Source: Candidatus Obscuribacter sp. (GTDB lineage Bacteria; Cyanobacteriota; Vampirovibrionia; Obscuribacterales; Obscuribacteraceae). Taken from it: 32,408 nt of DNA. Made by a program: the position numbers and the translations under genes. The notes under the pieces were generated by a model. The model did not search any database. It was not told the origin of the DNA and saw only the letters and a list, made by a program, of their open reading frames with translations. Of the stretch, positions 1 through 7,595 are shown piece after piece. Numbering within the stretch: the first letter of the stretch is position 1; each line of letters starts with the position of its first letter. The DNA is taken from assembly GCA_016712465.1 (NCBI GenBank), contig JADJQZ010000005.1:1-32408 (forward strand). The letters run 5' to 3'.

Positions 1-2217
1 TGATCTGAAGGCAATCAGCCGGAACAGCAAACACCCTTTTCACTGTTGGGGGCTCGGTAAATTCTAATGATGTGAATGGCACTGTACGGCTAAACCAGCG
101 GGGTATGATCCATATTTTGCTCGGCTGTTGTCCATGTCGTGAATAGGTATCGCTAACTCTACTGGTGGAATAACTCTCACCAGTGCTTCCGTATCATCAC
201 TACGCCCACAGCTGGTTCTAGAGGCGCAGCCGTCTTCCTAAGCAGTAGGAATGGAACTCTGACAATTCCCAGCAGGTACATTGTCTACAAATGGGTGGCA
301 CTGGACGGGCAGGTCTTATTGCCTGATATTAAAAACTATTCTTTTTGGTACAAACGCTACCGTCACAGCAGCGCAATCAAGGCACAGCTGCCAGAACCCT
401 CACATGGGTTTTTGATTTCGGCTGAGAAGGTGACTTATCTGAGGAAGCGGTGGCTTGAATCTTATCAGCAGTGGTAATGGGGGGCACGATGCCTTCGGTA
501 CTGGACTTATGTCGGGTTTACCCGCAAGGCGTTGTCACGATCGGTGATACTGAAACACCGTTTAATCTGAAGGCGACTTCCGCGCGTGGTTAAGGGCAAT
601 CAGGCTGGTAGTATGACTTTTCAAGGGACAGGCACAGCTCACTCTGAATATCACCGCTGATGGTAACGATACACGCATTGCATTTACTGGAACGACTTTG
701 ACGACTTGACCGGCGGAGCCCGTAGGAATGCTAAGCCAGGGGGCAATAATGGCAAGATTAGACTACAGAATCCTGGAACGCTGACTGGCGCTAACGTCGG
801 ACTGATTTCAGTGGCACTGGAGCCGTCACTCTTAGAAGTGTTTGGGTGTTGCTGGCGCAGGTGGAGACATTGAAACTCTTCTTGGATAAAGCCACCTTCA
901 GCTATAAAACCACTATACCACCTTACCGCAAATGGATACAACTGCATCTAACGGAAATGGAGGAACTGTTTATGTTGGCAGACAGCTCCTAACATTTGAT
1001 AAGTCCGACCGCAAAATTCACCATTACTGCTAAATGCATCTAGTTTTGGTATTGAAGTGACTTCATCTGACGATCCGTCAACTGGAGATCCTGAGCCAAT
1101 TCGATTCTATCCAGGAGCTGTCCCTCTACATGTTGGCTAGCTTCAGGCGCCGGACAGATCTCTTTCTCTGCTGAAAGGCAGAGCGGTGGTAAAATTGGCA
1201 CTATCCTGATCTCTTCGATCCTGTGACTGTCAAGCAGCAAATGCTATCAATGCATCCGCTGTTGGCGGAAATGGCGACGGAGGTGGGTAATCATTGTTCT
1301 ATGTTCAGAGCTTGGATCCAGCTGCCAGAATTAGTGTTTTGCGGGAAAGGCACTGAGTAAAGGTGGCAAATTCACATTCAACTGTACGAATGGCACAGAT
1401 GCCGAATCTTAATACCATTGTAAAGTCAATTGGAGTAACCTCTGACTTCAGCTGGAGTGGGTTAGACGGGCGAATGGTCCATAACGGTATTTTTCTTGTC
1501 CAGCAATTTCGTGTTGAGACTAGCTGAGCGAAATCTGTCAGGACAATGCATCCGGATGCTCCACACCACAGCAAGCACTCTTAGGGATGCAAACAGTATT
1601 ACTTCATCTACTTTAAGACAGCCTTAAATGGGACATATCTCCCTGTCTTCCAAAGCTGGAGACTCAAACAGTTTCTTCAAACCGTAGCTAAACAAGTGTG
1701 TTGAGGCCGGGATTTTCACTTCTTCAAAAGCGAGCTGTTATCATTTGGACAAAAGGGACCCAACTTTGGTACCGATATTTCACCTTATTGAAAATTGCGC
1801 TAATGGGAACGAGTCCACCTTCTAAATGCTGTCAATGGTAATCCCCAAGGCTTAGCTGGTTTATAGCTGCCTACACAGCTGATATGAACAACATGATTGA
1901 GGAATTACTAAGCTCTTCCGCAGTCTCCAACGTGTTTTGAAGTGTTCTTAGATAATCCATTCTGTGACCCCGCACGTTCCGCAGACGCAAATCGCCCGGG
2001 TTACTATGCAATCGGTGTGTATATTGGCGCTCAGCCTGTAGATTCTGAAATGTTTGCTTTGCTTTTCAGACTTGCTCGGGTTACTCAATCCTACGAATTG
2101 CCACTCGACAACGTTCGATTTCTAAACCGGTATGACAATGCGGCTCCCGGTCTGGGCTATATGGCGAATGTGAATATCTGTAGATTGAATGCAATATTGG
2201 CTGATGGTTGCCATTAA
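1..2217 (+). pseudogene. Corrupted 3' copy of the secreted zincin-like gene
   Basis: This stretch aligns along its whole length with 16345-18550, the last ~735 codons of the intact gene at 15896-18550. Indels and substitutions every ten or so bases break the frame repeatedly, and the HELGH motif is destroyed. Short stretches such as 1942-2217 still translate to recognisable C-terminal protein. Damage is spread evenly and is not biased to third codon positions, which points to consensus error and not to evolutionary decay. It should not be counted as a second gene. Confidence 0.85.
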
Positions 2218-2271
2218 AGCCTGACTTTTCCGCTCTTCTAACCCTCGGTCCTTCTAAGTTTTGCCGGAGAA

Positions 2272-2730
2272 GTCTTGATTTCTCCTCGGTTCTATCAAAA
2301 TCTGCAATTTTGAGAGTCTATACGGGGACCGCGGATGCGATAACATCAATTCCATCACACGAAAGCGAACGTCAATCCAATAAGGGTTTCGAATCTTTTC
2401 TACTCTATCAAATGCGTACCCTTTAAGTTTGAAGATTCACATACTGTGGTTGGCACCCCAAATTGTTCCGGAGTTCTTCCCTCTTTGCCTTGCGAGCGTT
2501 GCTGAAATAGCCTCACCATTTTTGTTACGAAGAACATGCAAGACCAGCCATCGGTTGCATTTCCGGGAACCATTGAAGAACAGTCGAACTTTTGGTTTGT
2601 TTGGAAAATCGATTATTGCGGACAATCACTCATGGATATCGAGTTAGGCGATGCGGACTTTGATTCTGGAACAAATCCACAAAGTAAGTACTGGAAGCTA
2701 ATAGTTGAATCTCGCCAACAAATATTTGAA
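2272..2730 (-). pseudogene. Corrupted copy of the small secreted protein
   Basis: Counterpart of 18608-19084. Fragments of the protein (for example FPNKPKVRLFFN) are readable on the minus strand between 2437 and 2625, but the frame is broken and the signal peptide is not recoverable. As with the preceding feature, the cause is most likely poor consensus at the contig end. Confidence 0.75.
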
Positions 2731-2920
2731 TACCCACGATTACAGCTCTACGAAATTCGCTTTCAATAACTTTTGATTGCTGTTGACCATGATATCAGCA
2801 TGTCACTTCACATCTACTTATTGATGGCAATTGTTGATAATGCTCTGTCTGCTAGCCCCTCAAGTCTCTTTAGGTCGTTTTTTTTTGCTTTATTATTCAA
2901 AATAGTAAATTGCAATATCT

Positions 2921-3176
2921 GTTAACGCTTGATTGGTAACTGCTCGCTAAGAATGCTGGATTCCGGAAACTTTAGTGTGCGCGTAAGTTTATAGTTTTGC
3001 AGTGATGTTAACGCTATCTATTATTGATTATCCGATAACCTGGCAGCGTTATTGAATTTGTGGTAAATCCAGTTAACACTAGAGAGATAGTCAATTCCGT
3101 ATTAAATATCGCAGAAGTCAGAAAGCCGAGCGGATAAGTAGAGTCGCCTAAAACTCAAACAGAGTTAGCTGTTAAC
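2921..3176. repeat. Cluster of four GTTAAC sites
   Basis: GTTAAC occurs at 2921, 3007, 3072 and 3171. The first two share the longer word TGTTAACGCT, and the fourth is CTGTTAACGA. Spacings of 86, 65 and 99 bases are irregular, unlike classical iterons. A given 6-mer is expected about 0.06 times in 256 bases, so four is striking. The sites may bind one of the ribbon-helix-helix proteins or the Rep. Confidence 0.5.
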
Positions 3177-3251
3177 GAAATGTGCGGCGCGTACTAAATG
3201 ACAGTTAGCCGGAAGAGCCGCAGATCGGTAAAGTCGTAAACAGCCCAATAT

Positions 3252-3260
3252 TGTTATAAT
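3252..3260 (+). promoter_or_regulatory. Extended -10 promoter for the mobilization operon
   Basis: TGTTATAAT is a perfect TATAAT preceded by the TG of an extended -10 element. There is no good -35 about 17 bases upstream, which is acceptable for extended -10 promoters. It lies 182 bases upstream of the first mobilization gene, so the transcript would have a long leader. It is identical in the second copy (19606-19614). Confidence 0.45.
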
Positions 3261-3310
3261 ACGAAGGACGGTCTATCCCTTGCAGCGGGAGAGACGTAAG
3301 GCAAGATGAA

Positions 3311-3338
3311 GCCATCCGCTCTGGCGAGCAAGGATGGC
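3311..3338. repeat. Inverted repeat, possible oriT stem
   Basis: GCCATCC (3311-3317) and GGATGGC (3332-3338) are perfect inverted arms around a 14-nt loop, about 100 bases upstream of the mobilization operon. This is the arrangement often seen beside nic sites, but a nic site cannot be assigned from sequence alone. Confidence 0.3.
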
Positions 3339-3441
3339 AGATAAGCGCTGTGAACGCGCCGGTAAAGAAATGAAAAAGATAGTAAAACATCCACTCAAAA
3401 GAGTAAGATGGTAGATATAGCTAAGTGTAGGTGCCGGTAAG

Positions 3442-3855
3442 ATGGTGGAAGCAAAAAAGAGCAGATTTAAGCCAACAGTAGAAACGAAGCTGGCCCGAGA
3501 AGATTTCAACCGAGTGGAAGCCATGGCGAAGGCGGAAGGAGTGACAAAGTCGGAGCTGGTGAGGACGGCATTGCTGTGGTACCTGGACCACAAAGAAGAG
3601 ATAGCGGCAAAACCAAGAGAGTCGGAGACGGTTCAGGCGATAAAGGAAATGACGAACCGGGTCTGCGCCATGCTGGCCCGGCAGGGGGGCCTGGTGGGGA
3701 CGTTGTATGAGCTGACGTGGATGAGCCTGCCAAATGAGGAGGCTAGGAGACAGTTCCAGGCGGCCAATTCGACGGCGAAGCAGAAGATGAGGACGAGGCT
3801 GGAAAAGGACGAGAAAGAGCTGGCGGAGAAGCTTAGCGGAGTGGTGAAGGGCTAG
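3442..3855 (+). CDS. Ribbon-helix-helix relaxosome accessory protein (MobC-like)
   Basis: A 137-residue protein. Residues ~10-50 (VETKLAREDFNRVEAMAKAE, then VTKSELVRTALLWYLDH) fit a ribbon-helix-helix DNA-binding fold: a short beta strand followed by two helices, with SELVRTAL in the second helix. The remainder is helical and charged. Such proteins bind oriT as dimers and help the relaxase open the nic site. The role is inferred from the fold and from position: the relaxase start codon overlaps this stop by one base (TAGTG), implying translational coupling. No strong Shine-Dalgarno precedes the ATG. Ile is mostly ATA and Arg mostly AGG, AGA or CGA. This copy is intact, whereas the second copy has lost one C in GGCCC near the 5' end. 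It could alternatively be an operon autorepressor. Confidence 0.8.
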   Translation: MVEAKKSRFKPTVETKLAREDFNRVEAMAKAEGVTKSELVRTALLWYLDHKEEIAAKPRESETVQAIKEMTNRVCAMLARQGGLVGTLYELTWMSLPNEEARRQFQAANSTAKQKMRTRLEKDEKELAEKLSGVVKG

Positions 3856-5391
3856 TGATAGTCATAAAGCACAAGTACATAGCAGCGAGAGGGAAGGGCG
3901 GCATAGGGAAAGTGGCGGCCATCGGCAAGACAATAGCGCACATGAAATACATACAGAACCGGCCGGGAGAGGACAAGGAAAGAGGAAAAGGCGGCCGGGA
4001 GATGTTCAATGACTCCGAGGACCGGCTATCCGCGAAAGAAATGAGGAAGGCAATAAGGGAGCTCGGGAACGCCAAGGTAATAGCGCACAAGCTGACACTG
4101 GCGCCGGAAGTGGCACCGGAGGACAAGAAAGCCTTTACCAGAGACGTGATGAAGAACTTGAGCAGGTCGAAAGGATTAGACCTGGACTGGTTTGCGGTGG
4201 AGCATAACAACACGGACCATCATCATGTGCATGTGGTGATACTGGGGAAAGACAGGAACGGGAGCGAGGTAAGCCTGAGCCTCAAGGACATAGAGAAGGC
4301 AAAGGAATACGGGGATAGATACCTGGAGAAGAACCACCTGAGGGAGTTTGAGAAGGCAAGAGAAGCTAGAGAAGAGAAGGAAAAGGAGAGGCTGGAGTTA
4401 AGGAAGCAGGAGTGGAAAGAGAGAAACCGAGAGGGATTAGAGCTGCCATGGATGAAGAGGGGAGTAATCCGAGAGCAGTTAGAGCCATACAAAGAGTGGC
4501 GAGCGAAGAAGGACAAAGAGAAGGAAGAGAGGGCGCCCCGAGGTGATCAGGCGGAGCGCCCGTATCATAATGACAGGATAGAAGCGGCCGGTCGAGAGTG
4601 GTCGAGGAGTAATACGTTGGGGGAACTGCAGGAGCTGAACCAGCACCTGTGGGACAACTATGGCGACCGGATAGGGAAGGAAGACTATCGGAAGCTGACC
4701 GGGTGGATAAGGGACAAGGAAAGAGCCAGGAGCGAAGACCGAGAGGACCAGGGCGGCAAGCAAGGCAAAGAGCAAGTAGAGAAAGACTTCTTTGAGCACA
4801 ACGGCAAGAAATACGGCAAAGAAGACAGCTATGAAAAGCCTCAGGGTTGGCTAAGGAACTGAGAGAGAAGAAGGACAGGCTGCCGGTAGATGACTACAAC
4901 AATCTGAGGAACTGGATAGAGGACCGAGACCGAGCGAGGTTTGCCGGTGCGATAGAGAAGGGCGTAGAGCAAGCCAGAAACAAGATGGAGCGGAACAAAT
5001 CAGGACGAGACCTGAAGGCGGCTGAAGGGGCCAAGGGTATTGGACCCGATGCAAGACGCGATGATGAGGAACCCGGTGGTCGGAGTATTCATGCAGGTGG
5101 CGTCGATAGCGAACACGGTAGTGGGGATGATAAAGCTGACGGAGAACAAAGACCACCTGAAAGAGAACAGAGAGGACCTGGAAAAGGCAAAGCTGGACCT
5201 GGACAAAGAGCCGGATGCGCAAACGAAGGAGCAGCACGAAAGGAAAGAGGAAAGGCGGTCGAACTTAGGTAAGGCGATAGAGAGGAATGAGGCGGCGCAG
5301 AAGGAGCGGGAGCGCCAAGCAAAGGAGAAGAAAGAGAGACGAGAGGGAAAAGAGGGACCGGGACAACTTCGAAAGAGGCGGCTGGTATTAG
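3855..5391 (+). CDS. HUH relaxase (mobilization protein), about 512 residues
   Basis: Reconstructed from both copies: here the frame is lost near 4838 (one base missing at AAGC-TCTC, giving a premature end at 4862) and again near 5030 (extra G at GGGCC); the second copy is broken instead near 20345. Start is GTG. The N-terminal domain carries the HUH metal-binding motif, H117 then TDHHHVHVV at 120-128, typical of MOBP/MOBQ-type relaxases that nick oriT and stay covalently bound through a tyrosine. Tyr32, in MKYIQNR, is the candidate nucleophile. A long charged, coiled-coil-rich region follows (EKAREAREEKEKERLE and similar), then a hydrophobic stretch (VVGVFMQVASIANTVVGMI), then more charged helix. 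No coupling ATPase or transfer genes follow, so the plasmid is mobilizable only. The purine-rich strand creates long spurious antisense frames. Confidence 0.85.
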
Positions 5392-5405
5392 GGTTGGGGT
5401 GATAG

Positions 5406-5852
5406 ATGAAGACAGATGTAATAGGGGTAAGGCTGCCGGTGGAGCAGGTGGCAAAGCTGCAAAAAATGGCAAACAGCCGAGGCATGAAGGTGTCCGACCT
5501 GGTAAGGGAGATGGTGAAAGTAGGGATAGAGGGAGCGGAAGCCAGCTCGGATCTAACAGTGCAGCTACTGGCCAGCATGAAGCAGTTGGAAGAGAATCTG
5601 GAAGGAGGGCAGACGTGGCTAGCGGATGTGGTGATAACACAAATGAAGGCAGTGGCGGCGGCCAGGTACCTGGCGCAGATAGCGGCGGACAATACAGACG
5701 AGGTAATAAGCTACCTGGCGAACCAGAAGCCCCTGGACGCGGCCACGAAGGAGCAATGGCGGAAGAAGAGAGAGGAAGAACAAGCGAGGCAGGGGCAGCA
5801 GTGGATAGATAAGGCTCTAGAAATAGCAAGTCGTGATCCTGCGCAGCCCTGA
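5406..5852 (+). CDS. Second ribbon-helix-helix protein of the mobilization operon
   Basis: A 148-residue protein identical and intact in both copies. The N-terminus (IGVRLPVEQVAKLQKMANSR, then GMKVSDLVREMVKVGIEGAE) is a textbook ribbon-helix-helix: a strand with alternating V-I-V-L residues, then helix A, then helix B (VSDLVREMVKVGI). Residues 50-148 are helical and end in a basic stretch (KKREEEQARQ). The gene follows the relaxase stop by 14 bases, with GGGGTGAT as a plausible ribosome-binding site. Family knowledge suggests a MobC-like accessory or a regulator of the operon or of copy number. It does not closely resemble the first RHH protein outside the fold. Confidence 0.8.
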   Translation: MKTDVIGVRLPVEQVAKLQKMANSRGMKVSDLVREMVKVGIEGAEASSDLTVQLLASMKQLEENLEGGQTWLADVVITQMKAVAAARYLAQIAADNTDEVISYLANQKPLDAATKEQWRKKREEEQARQGQQWIDKALEIASRDPAQP

Positions 5853-5963
5853 AGCTGTTGGACTGGAGCTTCTTTCTTGCTCCTTGCCGTCGTGCGGTTC
5901 CCCAAAGATATCTTTACAGAATGCTGTCTGAAGTATATAATTCAAGCTACAGGAGGACTTTCA

Positions 5964-6167
5964 ATGGCAACTGTCATTAATCCGTCAAAAGAAGAACTAC
6001 ACAATCTTTCCAACGAAGAGGCTGCGGCTTACTTTGACGAGATGGTTCGCCAATTTTTGGGAGTCTCAGCCACGGAATTTCTTAAGGACCGCAAGAAGTT
6101 TGAAAGTAATCCTCACTTTCCTAGCATTGAGTTCTTGATCCCCTTAGTCGATGACTCCGAAGAATAG
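5964..6167 (+). CDS. 67-residue protein of unknown function, first of an overlapping pair
   Basis: ATG at 5964 is preceded by a perfect AGGAGG with 7-base spacing (5951-5956), the best ribosome-binding site in the window. The 67-residue product is acidic and helical (EELHNLSNEEAAAYFDEMVR) and ends in a DDSEE tail. The next gene starts inside it, overlapping by 17 bases in another frame, so the two are translationally linked. A small acidic protein followed by a larger one is the size pattern of toxin-antitoxin and other two-part modules, but I recognise no family. The second copy has lost one C near its end (22495). The reading frame is intact here. Confidence 0.65.
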   Translation: MATVINPSKEELHNLSNEEAAAYFDEMVRQFLGVSATEFLKDRKKFESNPHFPSIEFLIPLVDDSEE

Positions 6168-6702
6168 GGATGCGGCATTAGTTGAATACCAGCGGCAGAT
6201 CGGCAAGGTCTTAAATTGTGTTGCTAACTGTTGGGTTTATGCTTACCCATCCCGTAAGGCTGGGCAATACATGCTCATAGCTGCCCCTGCTGATGCAGAA
6301 AAGACAGATAAGGCAAGTGAATACTTCCTCCGTGTCAAGAGGGGCAAAGAAGTGCTCTTTTTCAGGGGGTATCAATTCTTCGAGGTCTTCGACGATGACT
6401 CGTTCCGTATTTCGACGCTCAAGTATTATTATTCAATTTCCAAGCAAAGTGAGCTCCTAATTGATTTTCACTACCATGAACGCAAAGCCGATTTGTATAA
6501 AGGGCATTTGCACATTCCACCAAAACCAGGTGTTGCGCCTGTTCACTTCTTAATCAATAAGCATATACCGACTGCCAGAATTCCAATAGAAGACGTGGTG
6601 CGCTTTATGATTACGGAAGTCGGTGTCACTCCGCGTACTGATGCCTGGCAAAGTACACTCAATGAAACCGAGGCTATATTCTCAGCTAATCGGACTAAGT
6701 GA
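6151..6702 (+). CDS. 183-residue protein of unknown function, second of an overlapping pair
   Basis: The gene starts inside the preceding one and has no clear ribosome-binding site, so it probably depends on coupled translation. The product is mixed alpha/beta and soluble, without a signal peptide or membrane segment. A notable stretch from ~110 to 160 (LIDFHYHERKADLYKGHLHI, then HFLINKHIPTARIPIEDVVR) is rich in histidine and aromatic residues. The pattern of beta strands with conserved-looking HYHE and HFLINKH could be a small enzymatic or toxin-like domain, but I cannot name it. The second copy has an extra C at ~22636 and a GGCC-linked difference at 22796. The gene ends 70 bases before the Tn3 insertion. 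Confidence 0.65.
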   Translation: MTPKNRDAALVEYQRQIGKVLNCVANCWVYAYPSRKAGQYMLIAAPADAEKTDKASEYFLRVKRGKEVLFFRGYQFFEVFDDDSFRISTLKYYYSISKQSELLIDFHYHERKADLYKGHLHIPPKPGVAPVHFLINKHIPTARIPIEDVVRFMITEVGVTPRTDAWQSTLNETEAIFSANRTK

Positions 6703-6751
6703 TCCGGTCCGTCCGTCTTGTGAAGAGTACACACTACCAGAGGTTTACTAG

Positions 6752-6771
6752 TTGTTCCTTCCGAAGATTTT
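6752..6771 (+). pseudogene. 5' fragment of the membrane-protein gene cut by the transposon
   Basis: AGAGG (6739-6743) is followed after 8 bases by TTG (6752), then TTC CTT CCG AAG ATT TT. If the transposon and one ATTTT are removed, this frame joins the frame that resumes at 10634, giving LFLPKILASLLALS, a plausible hydrophobic N-terminus. The native gene therefore probably began at this TTG and was interrupted at codon 6. Confidence 0.55.
6767..6771. repeat. Target-site duplication ATTTT, left
   Basis: ATTTT immediately precedes the left inverted repeat and is repeated immediately after the right one (10634-10638). Five bases is the standard duplication length for the Tn3 family. Confidence 0.85.
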
Positions 6772-6808
6772 GAGGGGCGGCAACGATTCGCGTAAAAATG
6801 GGCCATTT
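6772..6808 (+). repeat. Left terminal inverted repeat of the Tn3-family element
   Basis: Begins GAGGGGCGGCAACG and continues through CGCGTAAAAATGGGCCATTT. It matches the inverse of 10597-10633 at 34 of 37 positions, the only mismatches being positions 5-7 (GGC against TAT). It starts with GAGG, not the usual GGGG. The second copy carries an extra G at GGGCC. Confidence 0.9.
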
Positions 6809-6859
6809 TCTTCTTTGAAAGCCACTTCCGCGCCCAATACTTCAAGCTCTCGGGATTCC

Positions 6860-7432
6860 TTACTTGGAGTTAAGCAAAAGGCGGCGCACTGACGTTCTGC
6901 TTATCGATAACTGCCGAGCAATTTCGGCTTTCGAAACCCCCTGGGCAAATAGTTTTCGCACCTTGGTGGCATATTTGGTGACTGATGCGGGTCGCCCATG
7001 ACGTTTCCCTCGCTTTCTGGCATAGGCAATTCCGGCTTTAACTCGTTCTCTTAAGAGTTCCCTTTCAAAATTGGCAAAGACTGTCAGCAAACCGCCACGG
7101 CTCGCCCCACTGGGGAGCTCAGATCAACGCCTCTGTCAGCGACACAAAAATTACATCAAGGTCTGTCAGTTCTTTCATGGTCATGAACAGGTCATGAATA
7201 GACCGGCCCCAGCGATCCAACTTCCAGACCAGAACCACGTCAATTTCCCGTCTTCGCGCAGCATCCATCACCTGTTCGCGCTTTTGCGCTCTTTGACTCC
7301 AGAACCAATGTCCTCAACTTCTAGGGCGACCTTCCAGTTGCGTGCTCGAACATACTTGCGCAGGGCCTTTAGCTGCATAGGTAGGGTTCTCTGCTCGTTT
7401 GTCGAAACTCTTGCGTATATACCGACACGCAT
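6860..7432 (-). CDS. tnpR: Serine resolvase TnpR (small serine recombinase)
   Basis: Start ATG is at 7432 on the minus strand. The N-terminus reads MRVGIYARVSTNEQRTLPMQ with the catalytic serine at 10 in YARVS. The conserved DVVLVWKLDRLGRS block follows, then the FANFERELLRERVKAGI E-helix and a C-terminal helix-turn-helix (VSKAEIARQLSISRTSVRRL). At ~190 residues it is the normal length for a Tn3 resolvase. It would resolve cointegrates at the adjacent res region and could also resolve plasmid dimers. Both copies break frame at the same place (7089-7092 and 23448-23452): the expected sequence contains TGGCCGG, and each copy has lost a different base of it. This first copy also has lost A and T homopolymer bases (near 7146 and 7279). 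I treat these as consensus errors and the gene as probably intact in vivo. Confidence 0.88.
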
Positions 7433-7472
7433 TTATGCATATCTCCAGGGTGGCCAAAAACCCCATTAAAGC

Positions 7473-7546
7473 TGTCTTCGAAAAGACTGAAATTTGGCGG
7501 GTCTAATTTTGCCAAAATGTCATGGACATAAACTTTAGTTTTTGTC
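7473..7546. promoter_or_regulatory. res-like recombination and promoter region between tnpR and tnpA
   Basis: Three inverted repeats lie in the 163-bp gap between the divergent genes: GTCTTCGAAAAGAC (7473-7486), TTTGGC/GCCAAA (7493-7498 and 7511-7516), and GACATAAACT/AGTTTTTGTC (7525-7534 and 7537-7546, 9 of 10 matching). This is where Tn3-subgroup elements place the resolvase subsites and both promoters. Subsite assignment is inferred. Confidence 0.6.
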
Positions 7547-7595
7547 CGCCCCTCCCTATAACCATATACCCCTGGGGAAGCAAACAGTGCCCAGT

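Larger units (their letters stand above)
2731..3441. other. ~700 bp non-coding region, candidate oriT/control region
   Basis: No convincing gene lies here on either strand. The region contains four GTTAAC sites, a TGTTATAAT promoter element, a 7-bp inverted repeat and two short direct repeats of GCCGGTAA (around 3359 and 3433) just before the first mobilization gene. It lies directly upstream of the relaxase operon, the usual place for an origin of transfer, but I recognise no known nic consensus. From ~2780 the two copies are essentially identical here. Confidence 0.5.

Noticed and set aside
1..2730. Decaying pseudogene copies of the cargo genes as evidence of real duplication and divergence
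   Set aside because: Errors are evenly spread, indel-rich and confined to the contig ends, while the adjacent mob region is nearly identical between copies. Sequencing error explains this better.
2876..2890. Run of eight to nine T as an intrinsic terminator
   Set aside because: No GC-rich stem precedes it on the plus strand, and no plus-strand gene ends nearby (the closest cargo stop is ~650 bases away).
3121..3176. tRNA-like stretch (AAGCCGAGCGGATAAGTAGA) upstream of the mob operon
   Set aside because: It resembles a D-arm of a class II tRNA, but no acceptor stem, anticodon arm or T-loop GTTCGA can be found around it.
5000..5829. Long minus-strand open frames (up to 246 codons) opposite the relaxase and second RHH gene, and their second-copy equivalents (~21247-22300)
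   Set aside because: They are antisense to genes with clear domains. The purine-rich coding strand has few stop codons on its complement, and the translations are Ser/Pro/Leu low-complexity.
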